A DNA stretch of 64,000 nt from Methanobrevibacter smithii ATCC 35061 (GTDB lineage Archaea > Methanobacteriota > Methanobacteria > Methanobacteriales > Methanobacteriaceae): assembly GCF_000016525.1 (NCBI RefSeq), contig NC_009515.1:1390501-1454500 (forward strand), given 5' to 3'. This document shows, one piece after another, positions 54,856 to 64,000 of the stretch. Positions within the stretch are counted from its first letter, which is position 1. The number at the start of each line of letters is the position of its first letter. The notes beneath the pieces are model-generated. The model had not been told where the DNA came from. It did not search any database and saw nothing but the letters and a program-made list of their open reading frames with translations. The translations under genes were made by a program, and so were the position numbers.

Positions 54856-54884
54856 GAGTCTGTAAAATTTTATAGGCTTATTTG
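54856..54884 (+). repeat. Left terminal inverted repeat
   Basis: 29 bp, identical in inverted orientation to 56208-56236; preceded by the direct repeat ATAAAT. Confidence 0.93.
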
Positions 54885-55008
54885 TTTTTTAATTTTTTAC
54901 AGTTGAACTTTCATTTTGATGAAATTTCATTCTAATTTTTCTTTAATTTTAATATAAATGATTTAAAAATAGTAAAATACTTTAATAAGTGAGGACAAAT
55001 AATATTTT

Positions 55009-56214
55009 ATGACCAAACAAAACAAATCTGCCCTCAATAGTAATATAGACTTCATACAACTTAAACTTTATGATTTTTTTGATGAAAAAATTGATCAAGA
55101 AAAAATTATTTCAAAAAGATTGAATAAAACACCTAATTTTGAAAATACTAATCATAAACTATTTTTAGATGAAAATAATACTTTTAAATATGATAATCCC
55201 ATTTGTCCAGTTTGTGGAAGCCACAAAATAATCAAAAAAGGCACAATAAAGAAAAACAAACAAAATACTAATGGAAAAACAACAGAATTCAAAGAACAGC
55301 AATATCAATGCAAAAAATGTGGAAAAAAATTCGGAATATACAATAATCCATTAATTGGTGAAAATAAACAATTTTTACAAGAAATAATGGATAAAATTCC
55401 AGGAATAATGAAAATAGGGTACCAATCACTTCGTAAAATAAGTAAATACTTTGAAATATTCCTTGGAATCAGAATATCTCATCAAACAATCAAGAACTGG
55501 TCTGACAAAAATCACGAAGAAAGCATCAGCAATGAAAAATTTGAATATTCTGGCTATTATTTATATGATGAGCAATTTTTAAGACTTAATGGAACTAGAC
55601 ACTACAGATTAACTTTATTTGATGCAATACTCAATATTCCAGTCACAGAACGAATAGTACGTCGCAGAATACCAAAAAACACGAAAAAATTTATCTTAGA
55701 ATCAACAGAAAATAAACCATTCATTTGCCTAACAACCGATTTATTCCCAATGTATCGTAATGTAGCAGATGAAATAGAAGTAAAACATCAATTGTGCATA
55801 TTTCATCTGTTTCAAACAATAAACCATAAATTAAAAGTATATTGTAGAAGAAACAAGATTAATGGAAAACAAAGAGACCATATTTACGAAAATGCACAAG
55901 AATTAAAAAACTGTTTCAGACAAAACTCAAAAAAAGAAGCAATAGAACAATTTAAACAATATTTACAAAAATATACGGCCATACCAGTTGTTTTAAAAGA
56001 TTTCATAAGAAAACATATCATAAATCACTTCCACAGATACGTAGAATATCTTGATGATGAAAATATAGAAAAAACATCAAATAAAGTCGAAAATTACTAC
56101 AGACAAACCAATCCTGAAAAAATAAAGAAAATATACAAAACCAAAAATGGAATCCTGACATTTTTAGACTATCAAATGCAAAATTGGACTGAAAAACACA
56201 TTAAAATCAAATAA
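55009..56214 (+). CDS. DDE-type transposase
   Basis: Protein of 401 residues encoded by the insertion sequence. The N-terminal zinc ribbon (CPVCGSH with CKKCGKKFG, about 66-108) is followed by a helix-turn-helix-like segment (LRKISKYFEIFLGIRISHQT) and the catalytic domain. Candidate catalytic acids are the Asp of YLYDEQFLRLNG, the Asp of TTDLFPMYR and the Glu of NKVENYYRQTNP. The codon bias is Lys/Asn/Ile-rich as elsewhere. The reading frame is full and uninterrupted; the stop codon lies just inside the right repeat. Confidence 0.9.
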   Translation: MTKQNKSALNSNIDFIQLKLYDFFDEKIDQEKIISKRLNKTPNFENTNHKLFLDENNTFKYDNPICPVCGSHKIIKKGTIKKNKQNTNGKTTEFKEQQYQCKKCGKKFGIYNNPLIGENKQFLQEIMDKIPGIMKIGYQSLRKISKYFEIFLGIRISHQTIKNWSDKNHEESISNEKFEYSGYYLYDEQFLRLNGTRHYRLTLFDAILNIPVTERIVRRRIPKNTKKFILESTENKPFICLTTDLFPMYRNVADEIEVKHQLCIFHLFQTINHKLKVYCRRNKINGKQRDHIYENAQELKNCFRQNSKKEAIEQFKQYLQKYTAIPVVLKDFIRKHIINHFHRYVEYLDDENIEKTSNKVENYYRQTNPEKIKKIYKTKNGILTFLDYQMQNWTEKHIKIK

Positions 56215-56236
56215 GCCTATAAAATTTTACAGACTC
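56208..56236 (-). repeat. Right terminal inverted repeat
   Basis: 29 bp, inverted copy of 54856-54884; followed by the direct repeat ATAAAT (56237-56242). Confidence 0.93.
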
Positions 56237-56242
56237 ATAAAT

Positions 56243-58296
56243 TTAAAGAATTTTTATTTTCTTTTAATGAAGAGATTCCTGATGAATTAAAAAATGACAT
56301 TACTAAGGACTTGCTTAATTTAACAGATATCTTTGAAGAATATGAAATTAAAGATTATCTTCCTGATTTTTACTTAGATGATTATAATATCTATATAGAA
56401 CATTTTGGATTAAACCGTAACTGTGAAAATCATTTAATTGGTGGAAAATCATCTGAGGAATATGTTAAAGAAATGGAATGGAAAAGGAAAGTACATAAAA
56501 AATATGGAACTACTTTAATTGAAACTTTTTCATATTATCAATCAGAAAACAGATTATTAACACGTTTGGCAGAAAAATTACAAGCTCAGGGTGTTGAATT
56601 TAATGAAATTGAATATAGGGAAGTTTATAGAATATTGTTGGAAAATAAAACTATAAAAGAATGGGAAGATTTCATTGTATTGTTAAAAACATTTATTGAG
56701 TTATTTAAAGGAAATAATTATGATGAAACTAAATTTAAAGAATTTTATGATTATGTTGGTGGATTAAAAGATAGTTTTTCAAAAGATAGGACAATAGCAT
56801 TTTTAAAAATTGTTGAAGAGATTTACAATGACTATGAAGCATATTTATTAAAAATTAAAAAAATTGATTTTAATGATATGATTAATAAAGCCAGTGATTG
56901 TATTGTGAAAAATGGATTAGATTTGCCTTACAAATATATAATTGTTGATGAATATCAGGACACTTCATTTACCAGATATAACTTGTTAAGAAATATCTGT
57001 GATAGTATTGGTGCCAAGATAATGGTTGTAGGTGATGACTGGCAGTCTATTTACAGTTTCAGTGGATGTGATGTAAATATTTTTACCAAATTTGATAATT
57101 TCTTTGATGTTTGTGAAACCAGATATATTGAAAAAACATACAGGAATTCTCAACAGTTAATTGATGCTTCAAGTAATTTTGTAATGAAAAATCCCGATCA
57201 AACCAGAAAGGAATTAAAATCTTCTAAATCATTGAAATATCCAATTAAACTGGTTAATTTTGATAATGATTTTGATGAAATATTAAAATTTGAATTAATA
57301 ATAAAAAATATCATAAACCAATCAACATTTAAAAACAAAAAGATTCTGATTTTAGGTAGAAATAATAAGGACATATTTAATTTACTAAAGAATTTCAATG
57401 TAGAAAATGAATATGGAAAAAGAAAATTTGAGATTTTAGGAGATGAAGATAAATTAAGAAGAAATAAATTTGTAAAAATTGTTTATAGGGAGAGTCCGGA
57501 TGTTAACATTGAATATCGTACTGTTCATCAGTCTAAAGGTTTAGAATGTGATAATGTAATTTTAATAAATTTGAAAAATTGGAAGGCGGGTTTTCCAAAT
57601 AAAATGGTTGATGATCCTGTTTTAAATTTTGTTAAAAGGAATGGAGATTCTTTTAGTTATGCTGAGGAAAGAAGATTGTTTTATGTTGCTTTAACTAGAA
57701 CAAAAAATAATGTTTATTTATTAGCACCTTATTTTAAAAGTTCGGTGTTCGTTCAGGAGCTGAAAACTGATGCAAATGTTGAATTGCTTAACCTGGAACA
57801 TAATAGGCTGGAAACTCTTAAAAATATTGAAAAAAATGGAGAACGTTATGTAATTCCAACTAAATTAAAATGTCCTGTTTGTAAAACAGGTGTGGTTTTG
57901 CTGGAATCTTTTTGGAATAAGGGTAAACTTAATAGGGTTCTTAAATGTTCTCATAATATGGCGCCTCCATTTAATCGCTGTAATTGGGAAGGAGGTTATT
58001 ATGGAAGTGAACTTGAGGATTTGGATGATATAGAATATTGTCCAAGCTGCGATGGGATACTTATAAAACGTTACCGACATAGTGACGGGCATCCATTTTT
58101 AGGTTGTACGAATTTTAGAAAAACAGGATGTAGGGGAAAAGGTAAAAAATTGGAGTATATTGGTAAAACCTGTCCGAAGTGTGGTAAACCTCTTGTAAAA
58201 AGGGTTAATGGTGAGGATAATAGTTTATTTGTAGGATGCAGTGGTTTTCCTAAATGTAGACACACTGAACCATTTAAAAAAGAGATGGGAATCTAG
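56243..58296 (+). pseudogene. UvrD/helicase IV-type DNA helicase, 5' part missing and interrupted by the insertion sequence
   Basis: The open frame runs from the insertion end through KEFLFSFNEEIPDEL to the stop at 58296 (about 680 residues). It contains the helicase IV-type insert (PDFYLDDYNIYIEHFG), motif II IIVDEYQDTS, motif III VVGDDWQSIYSFSG, motif IV-like EKTYRNSQQL, motif V TVHQSKGLECDNVILI and motif VI EERRLFYVALTRT. Three topoisomerase-type zinc ribbons follow at the C-terminus (about the last 135 residues). The Q-motif, Walker A (GxGKT) and motif Ia that should precede the insert are absent. Without the insertion, the frame continues in phase back to ATG 54828 only (MGICSSLNK). It is probably dead for ATPase activity. 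Confidence 0.85.
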
Positions 58297-60077
58297 AATG
58301 CTCCTCCACCTCCTCCGCCGGAACCTCCACCAACGCCACCAAAGCCGGAGCTGTCTGAATTTGCATTTGCTGTTTGTATTCCGGTATCTATTGCATTATG
58401 CATCATGTAATATCCTGTTCCATAATAGTAGTATGAATCAAGATAATCGTCATCAATGTTTCCTTCACCAACATGCAGTTTCATGGATTCGTAAACCTTA
58501 TCAGCTACTCCAAGAGCTGTTGCATATACGAGATATTGATTCCATATAACTATTGATTCAGGAGGGTGTTCTTTCATTAAACTGTTGTCACTTAAAAACT
58601 TCTTAAAGTTTTTCCACTTTAGCATATATAGTCTGCCTTCTTTTGTCCATTGTCCGAAGATATCTTCGGGCAACATGTAAATCACAAATCCTGAAATAAA
58701 TAAAAATACTGATCCTATAAGTCCAATTGTTCCTCCAGTTGTATTTAAACCATTTTCCAGATAGAATAATGAACCAAACAGAACTCCAATAATTATACAA
58801 GCTATTGAATAGTAAGTAGCTATTTTATTTCCTTCGTTATTAAAGAATTGTTTCAATCTGGATTTTGATAAATGTTCGTAGGCAACATCATTTTTCCATG
58901 ATTTGATTCTGTTGTTGAACCATTCCGCATTATGTTCATCGGATAAATAATCTTTAACATTACTTAAATCCAAGAGATTGTCTTTAGCTATTGTTTTGAA
59001 GATATCGAAAACATCTTTTTCATCTAATGTTAAACTGTCGTAGTTTGTTTCATCTAATTCTATAATTAAATGTTTTTCTTCATTTGATTTAATTTTAAAT
59101 ATTTTACGATTAATCAAATCCATTATTGTAGCTTCAAATCCTTTTAAATCAGGAGTTCCAATATTGTATCTTTTTTGGATTAATGCATTAACTACAGCTG
59201 GGGGGTCGTTACTTGGAAGATCCCTTTCATAAATTCCTTCATAATTAACTTTAGGTTCTACACCATATTTGCGGTAAATAAAAAATGGAATTACTGGACT
59301 TATAATAAACAGTATTCCTATAAGTGATCCGATATTGTCCCACATTTTTTCATTTGCCTGATAATCATTGTAACGTTGTTCTATTTCTTTTTTAGCTGCT
59401 TTATCAATATGGATTGCATTTGGTGAGTTTGCAAAGTCACTTTCAGGCATTAAAACTTCAATCTCGTAAAAGTTTCCAGAATCTATGTAATTGCTGGTTG
59501 AAGTTATTGTATTTCCGTCTAATGAGCTGGTTTTGGTATATTTTGTAGGATTTAACCAGTATTCATTACCATTATCATTAGGTAAATGTATTGTTGTTAT
59601 TAATTCATCAACTCCTACTGCCCACTGGTCTCCCCAAAGCTGATACTGTAGAGATGCAGTGTCCTGATAAACAGTCACTACATTTTTCATATCGTAGCTG
59701 ATATGGACTTTAACATTTGTATCACTTATTGGTTGGGTTTTGGCAGCATCTGAATATAAATAAATTTTTATATGCTGAGTTCCATCTTCCTGATGTTGCT
59801 CTACTTTTGTATATGCACCTTCTGCTGATACATGAATATTTGAAATACTTTCTCCCTCTTTCAGGGGTATGTCTCTGTAAACTCCATTAAATGTTCCGTC
59901 AAATGAATAGTCAAAGGTTTCATTTATATGGAGCATTCCGTTTGTATCAACTATGATGTCTACAAGTGCCTGTGTAATGGAATAGCTTCTGTCATCGTCA
60001 TCTGCATAAACACAAGAGATTGTTGATGTTATTAAAAAAAGTAGAAGGAAGATGGTTACTATCTTTTTATTAACCAT
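58293..60077 (-). CDS. DUF2207 membrane protein
   Basis: Protein of 594 residues: signal peptide (KKIVTIFLLLFLITSTIS), a DUF2207 extracellular beta-rich domain (HINETFDYSFDGTFNGVYRDIP), a membrane helix (about 253-275), a cytoplasmic region, two more helices (about 425-470) and a C-terminal tail ending in a glycine run (GGVGGGSGGGGGGAF). The glycine-rich tail is typical of DUF2207 proteins, which are often coupled to LemA; function unknown. Start follows GGGAGATT. It is 14 bases after lemA and overlaps the convergent helicase remnant by 4 bases. Confidence 0.88.
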   Translation of the reverse strand: MVNKKIVTIFLLLFLITSTISCVYADDDDRSYSITQALVDIIVDTNGMLHINETFDYSFDGTFNGVYRDIPLKEGESISNIHVSAEGAYTKVEQHQEDGTQHIKIYLYSDAAKTQPISDTNVKVHISYDMKNVVTVYQDTASLQYQLWGDQWAVGVDELITTIHLPNDNGNEYWLNPTKYTKTSSLDGNTITSTSNYIDSGNFYEIEVLMPESDFANSPNAIHIDKAAKKEIEQRYNDYQANEKMWDNIGSLIGILFIISPVIPFFIYRKYGVEPKVNYEGIYERDLPSNDPPAVVNALIQKRYNIGTPDLKGFEATIMDLINRKIFKIKSNEEKHLIIELDETNYDSLTLDEKDVFDIFKTIAKDNLLDLSNVKDYLSDEHNAEWFNNRIKSWKNDVAYEHLSKSRLKQFFNNEGNKIATYYSIACIIIGVLFGSLFYLENGLNTTGGTIGLIGSVFLFISGFVIYMLPEDIFGQWTKEGRLYMLKWKNFKKFLSDNSLMKEHPPESIVIWNQYLVYATALGVADKVYESMKLHVGEGNIDDDYLDSYYYYGTGYYMMHNAIDTGIQTANANSDSSGFGGVGGGSGGGGGGAF

Positions 60078-60091
60078 ATATTTAATCTCCC

Positions 60092-60655
60092 TTAAAATTG
60101 CACTTTAGGTGCTTCCCTTTCACCACTGGCTATTTCAAAAAAGTCAGCTTCTTTAAAATTAAACATTCCTGCAATAATATTGCTTGGGAATTGTTCGCAT
60201 TTATTATTGTACATTAAAACAGCATCATTATAGAATTGTCTTGAGTAAGAAATTTTATCTTCGGTTTCTGTTAATTCGGATTGTAATTCTTTGAAATTTT
60301 GGTCTGCTTTCAGTTCAGGGTAATTTTCAGCAATAGCAAACAGTGATGTTAATGCACCAGTTAAAGCATTGTTGGCTTCACTAACTTCTTTAACGCTGCC
60401 TGCATTCATCAAACCGCTTCTTGCTTTGGTTACATTTTCAAATACATCTTTTTCATGACCTGCATAACCTTTAACAGTTTCAACAAGATTTGGTATTAAG
60501 TCATTTCTCCTTTTGAGCTGAACATCAATTTGAGAATAACTGTTTTTAACTCTGTTTCTTGCATTAACAAGGCCATTATATCCGCTAATGAGATATAATA
60601 CAATAGCAAGTATGATTATTATAATTACTGCTAAAATAATCATGGTTGTATCCAT
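60092..60655 (-). CDS. lemA: LemA family protein
   Basis: Protein of 187 residues with one N-terminal membrane helix (about 5-25) and a long alpha-helical bundle. The LemA signatures are [40 protein letters not shown] and [20 protein letters not shown]. LemA has no settled function. The pair with DUF2207 is widespread in bacteria and archaea and probably forms a membrane complex. Start follows GGAGTAAAAAAT; promoter lies in the 220-base gap to ppx. Confidence 0.93.
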   Translation of the reverse strand: MDTTMIILAVIIIIILAIVLYLISGYNGLVNARNRVKNSYSQIDVQLKRRNDLIPNLVETVKGYAGHEKDVFENVTKARSGLMNAGSVKEVSEANNALTGALTSLFAIAENYPELKADQNFKELQSELTETEDKISYSRQFYNDAVLMYNNKCEQFPSNIIAGMFNFKEADFFEIASGEREAPKVQF

Positions 60656-60884
60656 ATTTTTTACTCCTTTTTATTATTAATTTATATATTGATTGAAGTT
60701 TTATTAATATGTTGTTAATGGATTGTATTATTTTTTAAAAAATATTTGGAGTGGTTGGGAGATATTTAAAAATTGATAATTTTGAGTATTTATAGTAGTT
60801 TTTATATAAATATTAAGTAATAGATAGTGAAACTAAAATTGTGAGAAGGTATTAGTTTCAAATAAATAAATTAGAATGATAAAA

Positions 60885-61790
60885 ATGTTATATGGAATTG
60901 TAGATATTGGTTCAAATACCATCAGATTAAAAATATATGAATATAAAAATAATAAAATCAAATCTGTTTTTTCTAAAAAGAAAACAGCAGGGCTTATTGC
61001 TTATCGTGATGACGGTAAATTAAACGATGAAGGAATAAATATTTTATCATCAATATTAAATAAATTTAATAAAATTATGAATTTATTGAATGTTGCCAGA
61101 AGATATTTCTTTGCAACAGCCAGTTTGAGAAATATTTCAAATACTTATGAGATAATTGCTTTTATAAAAGAAAAGATTGGTGTGGATATTCATATTCTTG
61201 ATGATGAAACCGAAGCACAGCTAAGTTTCAATTCAGTTAAAAGCACAGGACTGAGCAGTGACGAGGGGATTCTTATTGATGTTGGTGGAGGCAGCTCTGA
61301 AATAATTGTTTTTGAAAATAAAACTCCTGTTGATAAAGGAAGTTTGCCTGTGGGATCTCTATCATGCTATGAAGATTATGTTGGAATCATGTTTCCAAAT
61401 AAAAAGGAATCCGAAAATATTGAAAAAAGAGTAATTAAAGAAATTGAAGATTTGGGTTTGGTTAAAACTCATAAAAAATATTTGTTTGGTGTAGGTGGAA
61501 CTGTAAGAAATCTTAAAAAATTATTGGTTCATCTCAATTTCATTAATGAAAAAAAAGATGCATTTCCAGTTTATTTGTTGGATGAAGTGTTGGATGAACT
61601 CAAATATAACAATAAAGAAGACTTTAATAAAATATTGAAAGTTAAGGCTGAAAGAATTCATACACTTGTGCCAGGAATTATAATTATTAAAACAATTGCA
61701 AAGTATTTTCATGTGGAGAAAATATGTGTTTGTAAAAATTCCATAAGGGAAGGAGTTTTATATTCACTTTTGGATGCTGAGGGATTATAA
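60885..61790 (+). CDS. ppx: Exopolyphosphatase / Ppx-GppA family phosphatase
   Basis: Sugar-kinase/Hsp70-fold phosphatase of about 301 residues that hydrolyses polyphosphate (or pppGpp in relatives). Motifs: phosphate loop IVDIGSNTIRLKIY, FATASLRN, DDETEAQLSF, and GILIDVGGGSSEIIVF. Two in-frame starts are possible (60876 and 60885); 60885 is preferred because it gives the usual short family N-terminus. Only the single Ppx domain is present, without the C-terminal HD extension of longer homologues. It overlaps ppk by one base. Confidence 0.9.
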   Translation: MLYGIVDIGSNTIRLKIYEYKNNKIKSVFSKKKTAGLIAYRDDGKLNDEGINILSSILNKFNKIMNLLNVARRYFFATASLRNISNTYEIIAFIKEKIGVDIHILDDETEAQLSFNSVKSTGLSSDEGILIDVGGGSSEIIVFENKTPVDKGSLPVGSLSCYEDYVGIMFPNKKESENIEKRVIKEIEDLGLVKTHKKYLFGVGGTVRNLKKLLVHLNFINEKKDAFPVYLLDEVLDELKYNNKEDFNKILKVKAERIHTLVPGIIIIKTIAKYFHVEKICVCKNSIREGVLYSLLDAEGL

Positions 61791-63931
61791 TGAAAAAAAG
61801 GGATTATTCATACACTCAAAACAGGGAGCTGTCCTGGCTTAAATTTGATGACAGGGTTTTAAAAGAGGCAAAAGACAATACTGTTCCGCTGCTGGAAAGA
61901 CTAAATTTCATATCTATTTTCACAAGCAATTTAGATGAGTTTTATATGGTCAGATGTGGAAGTCTTTTTGATTTAACTCTTATTGATGAAGATGACTGGG
62001 ATAATAAGACTGGCTGGAGCCCTCAGGAGCAATTAGATGCCATATTTAAAGCTACTAAACCGTTATATGAAGAAAGAGATTTGATTTTTGATGAAATAGC
62101 TAAAGATTTAAGAAAATATGGTATTGTTAAACATAATTTCAATGAGTTAAATAGTAAGTTCAGACAGTATGCAACCCAGTATTTCTATGAAAATGTAGCT
62201 CCATTATTATCTCCTCAAATAATTGATTCTTATCATCCTTTCCCTCATATGGCAAATAAAAAGTTATATATTTATTGCATTTTGGAAAGGGGGGCCAGCA
62301 AGAAAAAAAATTCAAAAGAATACATTGGATTAATTCCAATTCCATATTCTCTGCCTGATTATGTTAAATTTCCGGATACAAATGAATTTATTTTAATGGA
62401 AGATTTGATTTATGCATTTGCTGAAGGTATTTTTACAAATTATAGGGTTAAATACCGGACTGTAGCTGCAGTAACAAGAAATGCAGATATAAACCTTCAA
62501 GATACTCCTATTGATGAGGATGAGGATTACAGACATTTCATGAAAAACATTCTTAAAAAAAGAAAAAGGTTGTCACCGATAAGATTGGAGTTTTACAAAA
62601 GCAATGATTCCACATACACCAAATATCTTAGAAAAGAATTGGGATTACATAAAAACCAGGTTTTCCTTACACAATCTCCAATAAATCTTGATTTTATTCA
62701 TGATTTTATAAAAGAACTTCCTGGTGATGTAACTGATGATTTAACTTTTTTAGAGTTTACTCCTCAAAGGACAAGTCAAATTGACCCAAACAAATCATTG
62801 TTTAAGCAATTGGACAAGAAAGATATTTTGTTATTTTATCCATATCAAACAATGGACCATTTCCTTGATTTTTTAAAGGAGGCAGCGAATGATCCTGAAG
62901 TTTTATCAATTAAAATAACTTTATATCGTGTTGCAAGAACATCACGAGTTATTAAATATTTGATTGAAGCTTTAGATAATGATAAAGAAGTAACAGTTTT
63001 AATTGAGCTTCGTGCAAGATTTGATGAGAAAAACAATATTCATTATGCAGAATTGCTTGAAGAGGCAGGATGTCAAATATTGTATGGTTTTGTAGATTAT
63101 AAAGTGCACTCTAAAATATGTACTGTAACTAAAAAACATAATGGAACTATAAAGCAGTACACACAAATTGGTACTGGTAATTATAATGAAAAAACAGCAA
63201 GGTTATATGTTGATTATTGTTATTTAACATCCAATCAGGAAATTGGAGATGATGCTACTGAATTCTTTAAAAATTTAGCATTGGCTAATTTACAGGGTCA
63301 TTATAATAAGTTTCTTGTAGCTCCTACTTCTTTAAGGTCAGGAATCATGAATTTGATTGATAAGGAAATAGCTAAAGCTAAAAATAATCAGCCTGCTGAA
63401 ATTTTGATGAAAATGAATTCATTTACAGACAGGAGAATCATTGATAAAATAGCTAAAGCTTCAAAAGCAGGTGTTACAGTAAAAATGATTATTCGTGGAA
63501 TTTGCTGTATTATTCCGGGGCTTAAAGATAAAACAGACAATATTGAAATTCGTGGAATCGTTGGCAGGTATTTGGAACACTCCAGAGTCTATGCTTTTGG
63601 TGTTGGTGAAGACAGGATTTTATATATTTCAAGTGCAGATATGATGACAAGAAACACTGCAAAAAGAGTTGAAATTGCATGTCCTATTGAAGACAAAGCT
63701 ATAAAAGCAAGAATTCTTGAAGATTTGGATATTATGTTAAAAGATGACATCAAAGGCCGTAGAATAAATTCCGACGGGGATTATGAATGCATACAGCAGG
63801 CACGTCATATCAATTCACAGGAATTTTTCCAGCAAAGAGCTATTGATGAAATGAAGGATGTTAAAGTTAAAAAAGATAATCCTAATTTTTTAAATTCTAT
63901 TGTTGATAAAATTAAAAGTATTTTTAATTAA
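61790..63931 (+). CDS. ppk: Polyphosphate kinase (PPK1)
   Basis: Reversibly polymerises ATP gamma-phosphate into polyphosphate, 713 residues. The N-terminal domain opens RELSWLKFDDRVLKEA and NLDEFYMVR. The catalytic core has the autophosphorylated histidine in YKVHSKICTV, plus QIGTGNYNEKTARLY and the arginine block VKMIIRGICC. The start ATG shares a base with the stop of ppx (TAATG), so the two are translationally coupled: synthesis and degradation of polyphosphate in one transcript. Confidence 0.96.
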   Translation: MKKRDYSYTQNRELSWLKFDDRVLKEAKDNTVPLLERLNFISIFTSNLDEFYMVRCGSLFDLTLIDEDDWDNKTGWSPQEQLDAIFKATKPLYEERDLIFDEIAKDLRKYGIVKHNFNELNSKFRQYATQYFYENVAPLLSPQIIDSYHPFPHMANKKLYIYCILERGASKKKNSKEYIGLIPIPYSLPDYVKFPDTNEFILMEDLIYAFAEGIFTNYRVKYRTVAAVTRNADINLQDTPIDEDEDYRHFMKNILKKRKRLSPIRLEFYKSNDSTYTKYLRKELGLHKNQVFLTQSPINLDFIHDFIKELPGDVTDDLTFLEFTPQRTSQIDPNKSLFKQLDKKDILLFYPYQTMDHFLDFLKEAANDPEVLSIKITLYRVARTSRVIKYLIEALDNDKEVTVLIELRARFDEKNNIHYAELLEEAGCQILYGFVDYKVHSKICTVTKKHNGTIKQYTQIGTGNYNEKTARLYVDYCYLTSNQEIGDDATEFFKNLALANLQGHYNKFLVAPTSLRSGIMNLIDKEIAKAKNNQPAEILMKMNSFTDRRIIDKIAKASKAGVTVKMIIRGICCIIPGLKDKTDNIEIRGIVGRYLEHSRVYAFGVGEDRILYISSADMMTRNTAKRVEIACPIEDKAIKARILEDLDIMLKDDIKGRRINSDGDYECIQQARHINSQEFFQQRAIDEMKDVKVKKDNPNFLNSIVDKIKSIFN

Positions 63932-63940
63932 ATAGTTTAT

Positions 63941-63972
63941 AATGAAATTTTTATAAAAATTTCATTTTGATT
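63941..63972 (+). terminator. Hairpin after ppk
   Basis: A 12-bp perfect inverted repeat (63941-63952 with 63955-63966) lies 10 bases after the ppk stop codon, followed by a short T-run. AT-only in its inner part, so stability is modest. Confidence 0.6.
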
Positions 63973-64000
63973 CCATTTTCTAACAACTTTTAAATTTTAG

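Larger units (their letters stand above)
54637..55008. other. glnA promoter region and left flank of the insertion sequence
   Basis: From left to right: glnA leader, two NrpR-type operators (54673-54706), glnA TATA box, an AT-rich spacer, the short open stretch from ATG 54828 that reads into the helicase remnant when the insertion is removed, the target repeat ATAAAT (54850-54855) and the left end of the insertion sequence. Confidence 0.7.
54856..56236 (+). mobile_element. Insertion sequence, 1381 bp, 29-bp perfect terminal inverted repeats
   Basis: The left end begins GAGTCTGTAAAATTTTATAG and the right end is its reverse complement. The perfect repeats are 29 bp (54856-54884 and 56208-56236), flanked by direct repeats ATAAAT (54850-54855 and 56237-56242). 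One transposase gene fills the element. M. smithii is known to carry ISM1, also with 29-bp ends but, from memory, shorter and with 8-bp target repeats; relation to the ISM1/ISNCY group is therefore tentative. It is inserted in a helicase gene remnant. Ends and gene are intact, so it may be active. Confidence 0.92.

Noticed and set aside
54856-56236. Assigning the element firmly to ISM1
   Set aside because: The 29-bp ends agree with what I recall for ISM1, but the 1381-bp length and 6-base direct repeat do not; a sequence comparison is needed.

Overview
The window comes from a hydrogenotrophic, formate-using methanogenic archaeon of the order Methanobacteriales, almost certainly a Methanobrevibacter close to M. 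smithii. The evidence is the strongly AT-rich DNA and GGTGAT/GAGG-type ribosome binding sites. It is also the archaeal gene set (PolD large subunit, Rpo4/RpoF, L21e, class I LysRS, NrpR), the tungsten-type formylmethanofuran dehydrogenase operon, fdhCAB, and large beta-helix/Ig-like adhesin-like proteins. This identification rests on recognising the proteins by eye; no search was run.

Layout. 1-6.7 kb: tail of an acyltransferase, lysA-dapF, and a converging informational block read leftward (rpl21e-rpoF, then DUF655-ksgA-hemK-like methyltransferase). 6.4-8.7 kb: a small monooxygenase, a frameshifted zinc alcohol dehydrogenase and a YhhQ-type transporter. 8.8-17.6 kb: anaerobic ribonucleotide reductase, DNA polymerase II large subunit, a coiled-coil protein, a yeast-type cytosine deaminase and class I lysyl-tRNA synthetase. 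17.9-22.0 kb: thiC, a PfkB kinase, a LysR/ModE-like regulator and 6-phospho-3-hexuloisomerase. 22.0-26.4 kb: fdhD facing an operon of a FecBCD-type importer plus an FmdE-family protein. 26.5-37.1 kb: three adhesin-like genes, the last followed by DUF2162, an ExbB/TolQ-like channel and DUF2149. 37.6-50.6 kb: the C1/molybdopterin core (fdhC-fdhA-fdhB, moaA-mobB on the other strand, and fwdH-F-G-D-B-A-C). 50.8-54.7 kb: two small paralogous genes, nrpR and glnA with tandem NrpR operators. 54.8-58.3 kb: a 1.38-kb insertion sequence inside a helicase remnant. 58.3-64 kb: DUF2207-LemA and a ppx-ppk polyphosphate pair.

How it works together. Formate enters through FdhC and is oxidised by FdhAB. Formylmethanofuran dehydrogenase carries out the first CO2-reduction step. 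FdhD, MoaA, MobB and probably the FecBCD-type importer supply sulfur transfer, pterin, nucleotide and metal for these Mo/W enzymes. Nitrogen assimilation is a compact regulator-target pair (NrpR beside GlnA).

The most interesting signals are: (1) a recurring design in which a terminator hairpin contains the stop codon, seen about twelve times; (2) two genes with an ideally placed ribosome binding site followed by AUA instead of AUG; (3) an adhesin-ExbB-like motor neighbourhood; (4) a FecBCD-type importer embedded among Mo/W genes; (5) a triple repeat at the C-terminus of MobB; (6) near-identical 252-bp repeats with a mosaic pattern in an adhesin gene; and (7) an insertion sequence in a helicase gene that already lacks its ATP-binding motif. 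No tRNA, rRNA or CRISPR array was seen.
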